From Thermoplasmata archaeon (GTDB lineage: Archaea > Thermoplasmatota > Thermoplasmata > Thermoplasmatales > Thermoplasmataceae), in NCBI GenBank assembly GCA_021835265.1, contig JAKBQK010000199.1, forward strand, positions 1 through 14,056: a stretch of 14,056 bases of DNA. The letters run 5' to 3'. The notes below the pieces were generated by a model. That model was not told the DNA's origin. It did no database searches and was given only the letters and a program-made list of their open reading frames with translations. Within the stretch, counting starts at the first letter, position 1, and each line of letters opens with the position of its first letter. Positions 5,789 through 12,657 of this stretch are shown here, one piece after another. Position numbers and translations under genes: made by a program.

Positions 5789-7555
5789 ATGAATAACCCA
5801 ATAAATTTAAGGAGGAGGATAAGTAATGTAATAGCCGTCCTTTATCCTCTGTATTTCGGCTCGAAGTATCTGAAGGGAAAGAGATGGGTTTTATATTCAG
5901 TGATTTTAATCTCACTCATCACCTCAGCTACCAGACTTCTGATACCGGTACTTATTGGTGATGCAGTATCATCCATTCAATCATTGAATTTCACCAACCT
6001 TGAATATTTTGCAATATTAATCCTGATAGTTTCCGCGATTTCAGGTTTTTTCCAGTTCTTCGTTAATTATGGTTCGCAATACATCAGCCAACTTTATGCG
6101 TATGGAATGAGGAAGAACATTTTTGACCATCTAATGAAGAAGAAGTTTCTGTTTTTTGAAACGCAGACCTCCGGTGATCTTTTATCAAGATCCACAATGG
6201 ATGTTGATGCAACTCGAAACTTCATCATGAATACCACAAATCAGCTTTTACCAACACTCTTCATGATCCTTTTCAGTGTTGTATTCCTTTTCATTCTTGA
6301 ACCCATTTATTCCCTGATTTTCATTGTTACAGTTCCTGCACTCATATTGACCGGCGTGGTATTTCAGAGAAAGCAAAGACTGCACTGGAGAAAAATAAGA
6401 ACGTATTATGGGAACATGAATGAAGAGCTTCAGGAGAATATTGTGGGAAACAGAGTTGTAAGGGGTTTTTCCATTGAAGATGAAGAGATAAAAAAATTCG
6501 ATAAAACCACAACATCTTATTTTGATGAATACATGGAGGTGGCCCGCCTTAGGGGCTTTTATAATAACCTTATGCCATTAACCATAAGCATTGCTGCGAC
6601 TGCAATATTGCTATATGGTGGATATACCTCAATTATTAATGCCTCACAGGTCGGGAACCTTGTTGCTGCAGTGAATATATTCAGCATAATGACATTTCCA
6701 ATTAGTTTCCTTGGAAGATTAATAGTATTTTCTGAAAACGCCAGAGCGGGCATCCAGAGAATTAATGTCGTTTTATCCGATGAAATGCAGGAGGATATCC
6801 AAGGTCCAAATAGAACAAAACACAGTGGGGACCTGGAAATAAAAAATGTCTCTTTTCAGAGAGGTAAGCGGTACATATTCAAAGGAGTTGACCTGAAAAT
6901 CCCTCAGGGAGAAATAGTTGGAATTACAGGAAAAACAGCATCCGGAAAAAGTTCTTTTGTAAATCTCATTCCCAGATTTTATGAACCAACCTCTGGAATA
7001 ATTTCCATTGGAGGGCAAGATATTTCACAGATTCCTCTTTCCGAACTTAGAAGGACCGTGGCGCTGGTGCCACAGGAGATAACTCTCCTTTCTGGAACAA
7101 TAATGGATAACATCACGCTAAGCGATACCACCTTAAGCATGGATTCCGTTGTGAAAGCTGCCAAAATTGCAGACATAGCAGATTTCATAGATTCATTACC
7201 AGAAAAATACAATACAAGGGTGGGAGAGAGAGGTATTACCTTGTCAGGAGGGCAGAGGCAAAGAGTTGCTATTGCCAGAGCAATAGTGGCTGAACCCAAA
7301 ATTTTAATTCTGGATGATGCAACTTCCAGTGTTGATCCTGAAACTGAACTTGAGATATTAAAAAGAGTCAGGGCAGAAATGTCAGGAACTACCGTTCTTA
7401 TTGTAACACACAGGGATTCTGCTATAAAATTCGCTGATAGGGTTCTTCGATTACAGAATGGTTCTGTGGAAGAGATATTTAACATTACCAGTGATTTAAA
7501 GGGAATTACCGATGGTTATACTTTCGATGGTGGAGGTGATAGCAATGCCGCGTAG
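5789..7555 (+). CDS. ABC exporter half-transporter, degenerate-site subunit (ABCB-like)
   Basis: A 588-residue fusion of a six-span membrane domain (spans near 33-58, 72-94, 152-170, 172-192, 262-282 and 288-314) and a nucleotide-binding domain, the layout of multidrug and lipid exporters of the MsbA/BmrA/TM287-288 type. Motifs: Walker A GKTASGKSS with G381 and K387, Q-loop Q429, signature LSGGQ at 485-489, Walker B ILILDD at 505-510, H-loop H541. The residue after Walker B is D510, not the catalytic Glu, so the ATP site built on this subunit's Walker motifs should be poor at hydrolysis. The next gene starts inside its last codons and has the Glu, so the two most likely form one heterodimeric exporter. 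It starts without a Shine-Dalgarno site just behind a palindromic element. Substrate unknown. Confidence 0.93.
   Translation: MNNPINLRRRISNVIAVLYPLYFGSKYLKGKRWVLYSVILISLITSATRLLIPVLIGDAVSSIQSLNFTNLEYFAILILIVSAISGFFQFFVNYGSQYISQLYAYGMRKNIFDHLMKKKFLFFETQTSGDLLSRSTMDVDATRNFIMNTTNQLLPTLFMILFSVVFLFILEPIYSLIFIVTVPALILTGVVFQRKQRLHWRKIRTYYGNMNEELQENIVGNRVVRGFSIEDEEIKKFDKTTTSYFDEYMEVARLRGFYNNLMPLTISIAATAILLYGGYTSIINASQVGNLVAAVNIFSIMTFPISFLGRLIVFSENARAGIQRINVVLSDEMQEDIQGPNRTKHSGDLEIKNVSFQRGKRYIFKGVDLKIPQGEIVGITGKTASGKSSFVNLIPRFYEPTSGIISIGGQDISQIPLSELRRTVALVPQEITLLSGTIMDNITLSDTTLSMDSVVKAAKIADIADFIDSLPEKYNTRVGERGITLSGGQRQRVAIARAIVAEPKILILDDATSSVDPETELEILKRVRAEMSGTTVLIVTHRDSAIKFADRVLRLQNGSVEEIFNITSDLKGITDGYTFDGGGDSNAA
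7532..7539 (+). promoter_or_regulatory. Shine-Dalgarno site that fixes the start of the second ABC gene
   Basis: GGAGGTGA lies five bases before the ATG at 7545, inside the end of the first ABC gene. This strong ribosome site, and the lack of one before the earlier in-frame ATG at 7512, decides for 7545 as the start and indicates translational coupling of the two subunits. Confidence 0.8.
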
Positions 7556-9317
7556 CTACGAAGAGGAGGAAGAAGACGTATTAAAAAGCGAAAAAGGGGC
7601 AAGGGTGTTCCGGCGTCTGGTTAAGCAAATCCTCTCTCATCGTAGAGACAGCGCCTATTTGATCACAGCGGTAGTCATCACTGCGCTTGCCGGTACTCTT
7701 TACCCATTGGCCCTCGGTCTGGCAATAAATGGTGTGATCAATAGAAATTTCACAGATCTATACATATTTGGAACTGCGTTTCTGGGATTCTATATCATTC
7801 AGTTCTTCTCAAATAGAATAAGAACCATAAGTTCGACTGGCGTAGCACAAAAGACAATTAAAGAATTGAGAGATCAGGCTTTCGAAAATGTTCAGAGAGT
7901 GCCGGTCTCGTTTTTCGGGAAAGTTAAGACCGGGTATCTCATAAGCAGGATAACCAATGATGCAGAAACATTGAGTGAATTCCTGACATTCCAGATACCA
8001 CAGGTTGTCTCAGGAATTTCAACTGTGATCGTTTCAATCTCCATAATGTTCTATCTTGATTTTAATCTCACGCTCTACGCGCTCATCGTTATTCCCTTGT
8101 TATCTGGATTCACTATCTCAATTCAGAGGAGGGTCAGAAGAAATTATCTAAGAACAAGGAGAACCATAGCTGCAATAACAGGGAATCTTGCTGAAAATAT
8201 CGGTGGGATCAGGGCAATAAAGTCATTCAACGTAGAAGATCGTATGGCTACCAGATTTGATGGCCTTAACAATGATAACTTTGAAGCTAATCTCAAAGCG
8301 GCCAGATTATCATCTATGTATGGTGCCATTATTCGGGTGATTGAAGCCACTGGCATTGCGATTGTCCTGATTGCAGGAGCCCAACAACTGTTGACTAGTG
8401 CAATTTCAGTGGGTATTCTGGTGAGTTTCGTTGTGTATGTTCAGGAATTCTTTGATCCGGTAACGCAGCTTTCACAACTGTACAATTCCTATCAGTCTTC
8501 CATGGTTGGAATAACAAGGATTTATGGAATAATTGACAGTACTCCTGATGAAGGCACAAAGACTGGAAATAAGAAAGTGAAAACGTTTTCCGACTCAATA
8601 AAATTCAATAATGTCTCGTTCTACTATGGAGATTCGCCTGCACTAAAAAACATAAATCTTGAAATAAAGAGGGGAGAAAAGATAGGGATAGTGGGGCATA
8701 CTGGCGCAGGAAAAACAACGTTTTCAAACCTCCTGCTAAAATTTTACAATCCTTCCTCCGGAAATATTTACATTGAAGGTGTTGATCTAAAAACTATTGA
8801 CACAAACGCATACAGACATCTAATCGCGCCGGTTTTACAGGAACCGTTCATGTTTCGTGGTTCCATTATAGATAATGTAAAGACATTCTTTCCAGAAGCT
8901 ACTGACCAGATGATAATAGATAAGGCAAAGCAGTTTGGCTTATATCCTCTATTTGAAAATCTTGAAGCGGGATTGAACAGTGAAATAGGAGAGATGGGAA
9001 GGAACCTGTCGGAAGGTCAGAGGCAGGCTATTTCAATTTTAAGAGCATTTATCAGAGACCCTGAAATTCTAATTATGGATGAGCCAACCTCACAGATAGA
9101 TCCGTATTCTGAAAAACTGATTATTTCCTCATTAAAATCATTTCTTACTGGAAAAACCCTTATTTTGATCACCCATAGATTTTCAATGATTTCTCTTGTT
9201 GACAGAGTCGTTTCTTTTGAAAACGGGGAGAAGGTTGAGGAGGGAACATTCACGGAATTACTAAATTCGGATGGCGTATTCAAAAAAATGTATAATATTC
9301 AATATAATACCACTTGA
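7545..9317 (+). CDS. ABC exporter half-transporter, catalytic-site subunit (ABCB-like)
   Basis: 590 residues from the ATG at 7545; it overlaps the first ABC gene by 11 bases. After an acidic N-terminus (EEEEED) comes a six-span membrane domain (spans near 38-62, 70-90, 152-170, 173-193, 262-280 and 286-304) and a nucleotide-binding domain. Walker A GHTGAGKTT has G389 and K390, the Q-loop residue is Q432, Walker B ILIMDE at 508-513 ends in catalytic E513, and the H-loop residue is H544. The signature is LSEGQ (488-492) rather than LSGGQ. In a heterodimer with the first subunit, its Walker motifs face that subunit's intact LSGGQ (the working site), while its altered signature faces the first subunit's Asp-bearing site (the degenerate site). 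This matches the TM287/288 and BmrCD design. Likely role: export of drugs, lipids or other hydrophobic compounds; the substrate is not predictable. Confidence 0.94.
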   Translation: MPRSYEEEEEDVLKSEKGARVFRRLVKQILSHRRDSAYLITAVVITALAGTLYPLALGLAINGVINRNFTDLYIFGTAFLGFYIIQFFSNRIRTISSTGVAQKTIKELRDQAFENVQRVPVSFFGKVKTGYLISRITNDAETLSEFLTFQIPQVVSGISTVIVSISIMFYLDFNLTLYALIVIPLLSGFTISIQRRVRRNYLRTRRTIAAITGNLAENIGGIRAIKSFNVEDRMATRFDGLNNDNFEANLKAARLSSMYGAIIRVIEATGIAIVLIAGAQQLLTSAISVGILVSFVVYVQEFFDPVTQLSQLYNSYQSSMVGITRIYGIIDSTPDEGTKTGNKKVKTFSDSIKFNNVSFYYGDSPALKNINLEIKRGEKIGIVGHTGAGKTTFSNLLLKFYNPSSGNIYIEGVDLKTIDTNAYRHLIAPVLQEPFMFRGSIIDNVKTFFPEATDQMIIDKAKQFGLYPLFENLEAGLNSEIGEMGRNLSEGQRQAISILRAFIRDPEILIMDEPTSQIDPYSEKLIISSLKSFLTGKTLILITHRFSMISLVDRVVSFENGEKVEEGTFTELLNSDGVFKKMYNIQYNTT

Positions 9318-9524
9318 TAGCTTTCCATAAACTAAAACTTATCTTCGGACCAAGATCGAGATTTCATAATTTTGCTCATCTTACGTCAGTATGGTCATTT
9401 AGGTCAGATCCCAGATCAACAAATCTTTTGGTGCCGTTTAGTTTGATTTAAATCACTTCTAAATTCTGAATTTACTGTTCTCTTAATCCACAATATCAAA
9501 ACCTTTTTTTTACTAATCAAATAA
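9318..9524. other. Intergenic stretch after the ABC operon, with a T-run
   Basis: No gene is visible. A run of eight T at 9504-9511 is the first strong T-stretch downstream of the second ABC gene (about 190 bases after its stop) and may end that transcript. The rest shows no recognisable repeat or RNA gene. Confidence 0.35.
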
Positions 9525-9662
9525 CAGGAAAGCTCCGATCTTCAGAGAGGAGATGAATTGCGAAATATTTACGTGTTGTCAAGATATTGTGTAAGAGTAG
9601 GGAAGGGCATTCCCGAATTCGCGCCTGTGGTGATACCTCTGGGGAGATACCTGAGTAATTAG
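9525..9662 (+). pseudogene. C-terminal remnant of an IS200/IS605 TnpB
   Basis: A plus-strand frame from 9525 to the TAG at 9660-9662 ends with VGKGIPEFAPVVIPLGRYLSN. The block G-(I/M)-PEF-x-PV-x-IPL is the typical C-terminus of archaeal TnpB proteins, the RNA-guided nucleases of IS200/IS605 and IS607 elements and ancestors of Cas12. Upstream residues (RGDELRNIYVLSRYCVR) are no longer recognisable apart from a faint resemblance to the R-D-x-N-A-x-x-N-I-L motif, and there is no RuvC or zinc-finger region, so nearly the whole gene has gone. It is followed directly by a right-end-like sequence. Identification rests on one short conserved block plus the following hairpin. Confidence 0.65.
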
Positions 9663-9722
9663 GGTATTGGCCATGTGTTGTTGAATCAGGAACCTCCAAA
9701 GCTTTAGCGAGGAGAGGATGTC
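9663..9722 (+). mobile_element. Right end of the IS200/IS605-like element (omega RNA region)
   Basis: After the TnpB-like stop comes a stretch with GAATCAGGAACCTCC, then GCTTTAGC, then GAGGAGAGGATGTCA. CCTC (9693-9696) pairs with GAGG (9709-9712), and the inner GC-TTTA-GC (9701-9708) forms a short hairpin; CAAA on the 5' side is unpaired, probably because matching bases were lost. The GAACC...GCTTTAGC...GAGG pattern ending in GATGTCA is typical of archaeal IS200/IS605 right ends, which in intact elements encode the 3' end of the omega RNA guide. The end point near 9722 is inferred. No left end or TnpA gene is visible. Confidence 0.55.
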
Positions 9723-9894
9723 AGGACAAGAATATGGTATGATGCAATGGGGAAAGGGATTAAGCATAACTTCATACTCTAATCCAGTTTTAGGCTGTAC
9801 TGTAACTGGATATAACTTTAGTACACCATTTGATCCTTCCGGGAGCAATGTTATTGGAATAATCACAGTTAGTTGGGGAACTTGCCTTAGGTGA
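9718..9894 (+). pseudogene. 3' part of a gene cut by the IS200/IS605 element; 58 open codons, unknown family
   Basis: Directly behind the element's right end an open frame runs to TGA at 9892-9894. It reads GQEYGMMQWGKGLSITSYS, then NPVLGCTVTGYNFS, then NVIGIITVSWGTCLR. An ATG at 9718 opens the frame but belongs to the element's end. The segment has the look of a beta-rich exported or cell-surface protein with two Cys that could pair, but no family is recognised. Its stop lies inside an AGGTGA Shine-Dalgarno site for the next gene, as expected for a real upstream operon member. I infer that it is the C-terminal part of a longer gene whose front was lost through the insertion. Confidence 0.45.
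9889..9894 (+). promoter_or_regulatory. Shine-Dalgarno site for the 66-residue membrane protein
   Basis: AGGTGA sits four bases before the ATG at 9899 and overlaps the stop codon (TGA, 9892-9894) of the preceding open segment. This arrangement points to translational coupling between the two. Confidence 0.5.
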
Positions 9895-9898
9895 GAGT

Positions 9899-10099
9899 AT
9901 GGACAAAAAACATTACAAACGTAGGTTTAATATAGTTATTTTTTCGCTTTTGGGATTGGATTTATTTGGTGCCTTTTATGGCCAATATATCCATAGAATT
10001 TTTAATTTGAGTAATATAATGGAAGCAGACATATTTGCTTTCTTTGAGATTATTGGTATTGCATACATATTTTATTATATATACAAAGGTTACGTATAG
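9899..10099 (+). CDS. Small two-span membrane protein, unknown function
   Basis: A 66-residue protein with a basic start (MDKKHYKRR) and two predicted membrane spans at about 10-28 (FNIVIFSLLGLDLFGAFYG) and 42-62 (rich in F, I and Y), joined by a short loop. The positive N-terminus suggests that both ends face the cytoplasm. I do not recognise a family. It starts four bases after a Shine-Dalgarno site that overlaps the stop of the cut gene fragment upstream, so it was probably the second gene of a small operon whose first gene has been destroyed. Whether it is still transcribed is unclear because the original promoter would have been upstream of the inserted element. Confidence 0.6.
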   Translation: MDKKHYKRRFNIVIFSLLGLDLFGAFYGQYIHRIFNLSNIMEADIFAFFEIIGIAYIFYYIYKGYV

Positions 10100-10195
10100 T
10101 GTGGCTTTATATCTACCAATTCGTTTATATTTGTCGCTCATTGCGCCCGTATTTATGATTACCCATTTTTCTGCAATAACTTGGAGATTTAGCTG

Positions 10196-11125
10196 ATGGC
10201 ACCCTATGAATTTGATTTAAACAGATTAAGAAATTTGCCGGGTATAGGTGGAAATATAGGAGCCTTAACTGAATTGAGAGGTGGTTGGGACTCGAGACTC
10301 TTTATGCTTGATAACAAAGTTGTGGTAAAAGTACCGCGAAATCCCATTGCACAACTCTCCATAAGGAAAGAAAAGATTGTAACTGATCTTCTCCGAAAAG
10401 AGATGCCTTTGCCCATACCTGAAATTAATCTTATTGAAATTGATTCTATTGATGGAGATAAACTGGAGCTTGCCCTTTACAAAATGTTGCCTGGTGTTGA
10501 ATTACAAAATATTCATGTTATTGGAAATAGTAAAAACAAAATTGCAAAATCTCTAGGTCTATTTCTCCAAAAACTTCATAATACATCTGATGAATTGACT
10601 CAAGATATCAGTACAAGAATTTCAGATATTAATACGGGAAGAAGTGAAACTGATGCTAAGTTACTGAATTCAGTATTGCAATACTTCGAGGGAATGAAAC
10701 ATGAGAACAATGTTTCATCCTATATTGAAATAATGCAGGAATCCCTTGCACAATTAAAACACATGGAAGGAAGAATTGTACCATGCCATGGTGATTTTAT
10801 GTCAAACAATATATTGTTTAATGAAACTGAATGTGAAATTTCTGGAATCATTGACTGGGGTGATTTTTCTTTCAGAAATCCAATATACGATTTTGCAGGC
10901 CTAACTTATGAGTTTGGGGAGCAATTCCTTGATTCCATGTTAACAACCTATTCGTCCAAGCCGTCAGCTGATTTCAAGGAGGATATTATGAATCTTTCAA
11001 AATTTGTTCCGTTTATTACTATTTATTTTTCACGCAATATGAGAAGAATCGTCAGATTTGAAAATGGATATATAAAGATTGAACTCTCTGAATCCGGGAG
11101 GGACCAGATCCTTCGAGTTGGATAA
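10196..11125 (+). CDS. Phosphotransferase of the aminoglycoside/choline kinase (APH) family
   Basis: A kinase-fold enzyme that transfers phosphate from ATP to a hydroxyl of a small molecule. In the APH family substrates include aminoglycosides, homoserine, choline, sugars and macrolides, and the sequence does not say which. Motifs: glycine-rich region ELRGGWDSR (26-34), ATP-binding K45 in VVVKVPR, probable paired acid E59, Brenner motif HGDFMSNN (198-205) with catalytic D200 and N205, and metal-binding D220 in IIDWGD. At 309 residues it is of normal length. The start at 10196 has a GGAG sequence nine bases upstream, and a TATA-like TTTATAT lies at about 10125-10131, so it has a short leader. 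It stands alone and converges with the epimerase-like gene. In an archaeon a housekeeping small-molecule kinase is more likely than true antibiotic resistance. Confidence 0.88.
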   Translation: MAPYEFDLNRLRNLPGIGGNIGALTELRGGWDSRLFMLDNKVVVKVPRNPIAQLSIRKEKIVTDLLRKEMPLPIPEINLIEIDSIDGDKLELALYKMLPGVELQNIHVIGNSKNKIAKSLGLFLQKLHNTSDELTQDISTRISDINTGRSETDAKLLNSVLQYFEGMKHENNVSSYIEIMQESLAQLKHMEGRIVPCHGDFMSNNILFNETECEISGIIDWGDFSFRNPIYDFAGLTYEFGEQFLDSMLTTYSSKPSADFKEDIMNLSKFVPFITIYFSRNMRRIVRFENGYIKIELSESGRDQILRVG

Positions 11126-11138
11126 TCAAGTTGGATAA
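11116..11138 (+). repeat. Short tandem duplication at the end of the phosphotransferase gene
   Basis: AGTTGGATAA occurs twice, at 11116-11125 and 11129-11138, with a 13-base period. The first copy carries the stop codon TAA of the phosphotransferase gene. It probably arose by slippage or local duplication. Confidence 0.6.
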
Positions 11139-11168
11139 CTTACTTTACCCGATTATATGCTTTCTTAT

Positions 11169-12086
11169 CTATCTGTAAAGATTGGAAATGGCAGATTCTA
11201 AATCATTGAATACTGGCTTATATCCCAATTCATCCATTCTCTTGTTTTCAACGTAAGAACCCCCTGTAACAAGATCCGAAGCCATTCCAAACATTCTCTT
11301 TATGACGAACTGTGGTATGGGTAGTCCAGATCGCTTATGAAGAGCCTTTCCAAGTTTTCTCGAGAAGTCCTTAGATGTCTCATTCCCCGCAACTAAATTT
11401 ATAGGCCCATGGAAGGAAGAATTTTCAATTACTTTGACTATTACACCTATTTCATCCTTAATATGAATCCACGAAAATATCTGTTTTCCTGGCATTACAT
11501 AGCCTCCAAGACCTTTCATGAAATATGGAACAAGTGCCTCCAGTGCACCTTTGTCCTTTTCAAGGACTAGCGATGTTCTCAATAAAACTGTTCTAACACC
11601 GTAATTTTCTGCCAATAGAGCTTCGTTTTCCCAATCCTGAACGAGAGAGCCCCAGAAATCATCTGAGGCTTTGCTGCTTTCATCATTAACTCCTACAAAG
11701 GATTTCCCATATCCATAAATTCCTGTAGCAGAGCCATTGATCAGACACCCCGGCTTACTTTTAGTCTTCTTAATAGATTCAACAATGTATCTCGTACCTA
11801 GAACCCTACTATCCTTTACCTGAACGGAATAATCCCCCTTCCATTTCGCAAAAACAGGTGCGCCGGAAAAGTTGATCACTGCCGATGATCCTTCAATATA
11901 ATTAGCCAGATTTTCAGGATTTTTAGTGTCCCATTTCACAATATCTGATATTTCAGGAAATGATTTTTTGGCTTTTTCTGTATCTCTGGTTACTATTACC
12001 ACTTCATATTTCCTTGCAGTGAGCTCTTTAATCAAGGTTGAACCAATTAATCCTGTACCACCGCTTACTACTATTTTACCAGACAT
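11169..12086 (-). CDS. TIGR01777-type epimerase-like SDR (YfcH/SDR39U1 family)
   Basis: A cytosolic extended short-chain dehydrogenase of the TIGR01777 family; the physiological substrate of these putative nucleoside-diphosphate-sugar epimerases is unknown. The NAD(P)-binding motif SGGTGLIG lies at residues 8-15, right after the start. Family signatures follow: VINFSGAPVF, SRVLGTRYIVESI, INGSATGIYGYG (with the active-site Tyr), DFWGSLVQDWENEA, VLLRTSLVL, and FSWIHIKDEI in the second half. The C-terminal DUF1731-like part is present (PIPQFVIKRMFGMAS...). I chose the ATG at 12086 (305 residues) because the Rossmann motif begins there as in relatives. The upstream ATG at 12110 would add eight atypical residues, and the TTTAAATA box at about 12118-12125 fits a transcript starting between the two. 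It stands alone, convergent with the phosphotransferase gene. Confidence 0.9.
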   Translation of the reverse strand: MSGKIVVSGGTGLIGSTLIKELTARKYEVVIVTRDTEKAKKSFPEISDIVKWDTKNPENLANYIEGSSAVINFSGAPVFAKWKGDYSVQVKDSRVLGTRYIVESIKKTKSKPGCLINGSATGIYGYGKSFVGVNDESSKASDDFWGSLVQDWENEALLAENYGVRTVLLRTSLVLEKDKGALEALVPYFMKGLGGYVMPGKQIFSWIHIKDEIGVIVKVIENSSFHGPINLVAGNETSKDFSRKLGKALHKRSGLPIPQFVIKRMFGMASDLVTGGSYVENKRMDELGYKPVFNDLESAISNLYR

Positions 12087-12117
12087 TTCAACTCTGGTAT
12101 ATATTATCATAACCTAT

Positions 12118-12125
12118 ATTTAAAG
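12118..12125 (-). promoter_or_regulatory. Candidate TATA box of the epimerase-like gene
   Basis: The minus strand reads TTTAAATA. Counting about 25 bases gives a transcript start near 12095, leaving a leader of roughly ten bases before the ATG at 12086. Confidence 0.35.
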
Positions 12126-12246
12126 TTGTGAGAATAATTTTAATGCCTCGATGCAGTTTAGATTCTTATATCGTATGCTTTCATTGTTATATCTCTCGTG
12201 ACGAGGAAATATGAATTTACTGTTCACCATATCGTTATGATTTTGG

Positions 12247-12261
12247 TTGACAATTGTTCAA
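12247..12261 (+). promoter_or_regulatory. Near-palindrome in front of the MFS operon
   Basis: The sequence TTGACAATTGTTCAA contains the perfect palindrome ACAATTGT, flanked by TTG and CAA with one extra T. It lies 25-39 bases before the ATG at 12286, overlapping or just upstream of the expected TATA position (AAATATC at 12260-12266), where a repressor would act. The role is inferred from position only. Confidence 0.3.
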
Positions 12262-12285
12262 ATATCTCATTGTAATTGGTGAATT

Positions 12286-12657
12286 ATGATGCCCGATTCA
12301 GGTGAAGAATTCTGGAACACCATGATCGCTGAACTTCTAATAAGGGGTAAAATGATCGTTCCAAAAATGTCCAACGGACATCAAATACCCAGACCTGAAT
12401 CAAGCGGTATATTCAGAAAATCTGTGGGCGAATTGAAAGGACAAACTGCTGACTGGAGAGCAACTGTAGGGGGATCCGACAGGGGGATTCATGTGGTTGA
12501 ATTTGATGATCACTATGAAATGCATGTTGATCAGTTTGATCCAAGGAAAAATCCAATAAAGCATCTGCTTGTAGACAGCCCGAAATATGGATTTGCAATC
12601 GGAGCGGCAACCTTAGGCATTGGAACAATCCTTGCAATAATAAGGAGAAAGAAATGA
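12286..12657 (+). CDS. Small protein with C-terminal membrane anchor, conserved-hypothetical type
   Basis: 123 residues with a soluble N-terminal part and one C-terminal membrane span (about 101-119, YGFAIGAATLGIGTILAII) followed by a basic RRKK end. The middle part, GIHVVEFDDHYEMHVDQFDP (67-86), resembles a conserved hypothetical protein type that I associate with archaea; no function is known to me. Two ATG codons (12286 and 12289) are possible starts. The first lies about 24 bases behind an AT-rich box, so a leaderless transcript is likely. Its stop overlaps the start of the MFS gene in ATGA, so the two are translated together. The anchored domain may be an accessory subunit or sensor of that transporter, which is an inference from coupling alone. 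Confidence 0.7.
   Translation: MMPDSGEEFWNTMIAELLIRGKMIVPKMSNGHQIPRPESSGIFRKSVGELKGQTADWRATVGGSDRGIHVVEFDDHYEMHVDQFDPRKNPIKHLLVDSPKYGFAIGAATLGIGTILAIIRRKK
12642..12648 (+). promoter_or_regulatory. Shine-Dalgarno site of the MFS gene
   Basis: AAGGAGA lies five bases before the ATG at 12654, within the last codons of the anchored small protein. Together with the ATGA overlap it fixes the MFS start and shows coupling. Confidence 0.7.

Noticed and set aside
6979..7485. Minus-strand 168-codon frame inside the first ABC gene
   Set aside because: Lies antisense to the conserved nucleotide-binding domain; composition is that of a reverse-strand shadow.
9579..9866. Minus-strand 95-codon frame in the gap after the ABC operon
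   Set aside because: The opposite strand carries the TnpB tail, the element end and a Shine-Dalgarno-linked coding fragment, which explain the region better; no start signal was found for the minus frame.
10196..11125. Calling the APH-family phosphotransferase an aminoglycoside resistance gene
   Set aside because: Only the general kinase motifs are visible. Archaea of this type are not inhibited in a way that makes resistance the obvious role, and the family has many other substrates.
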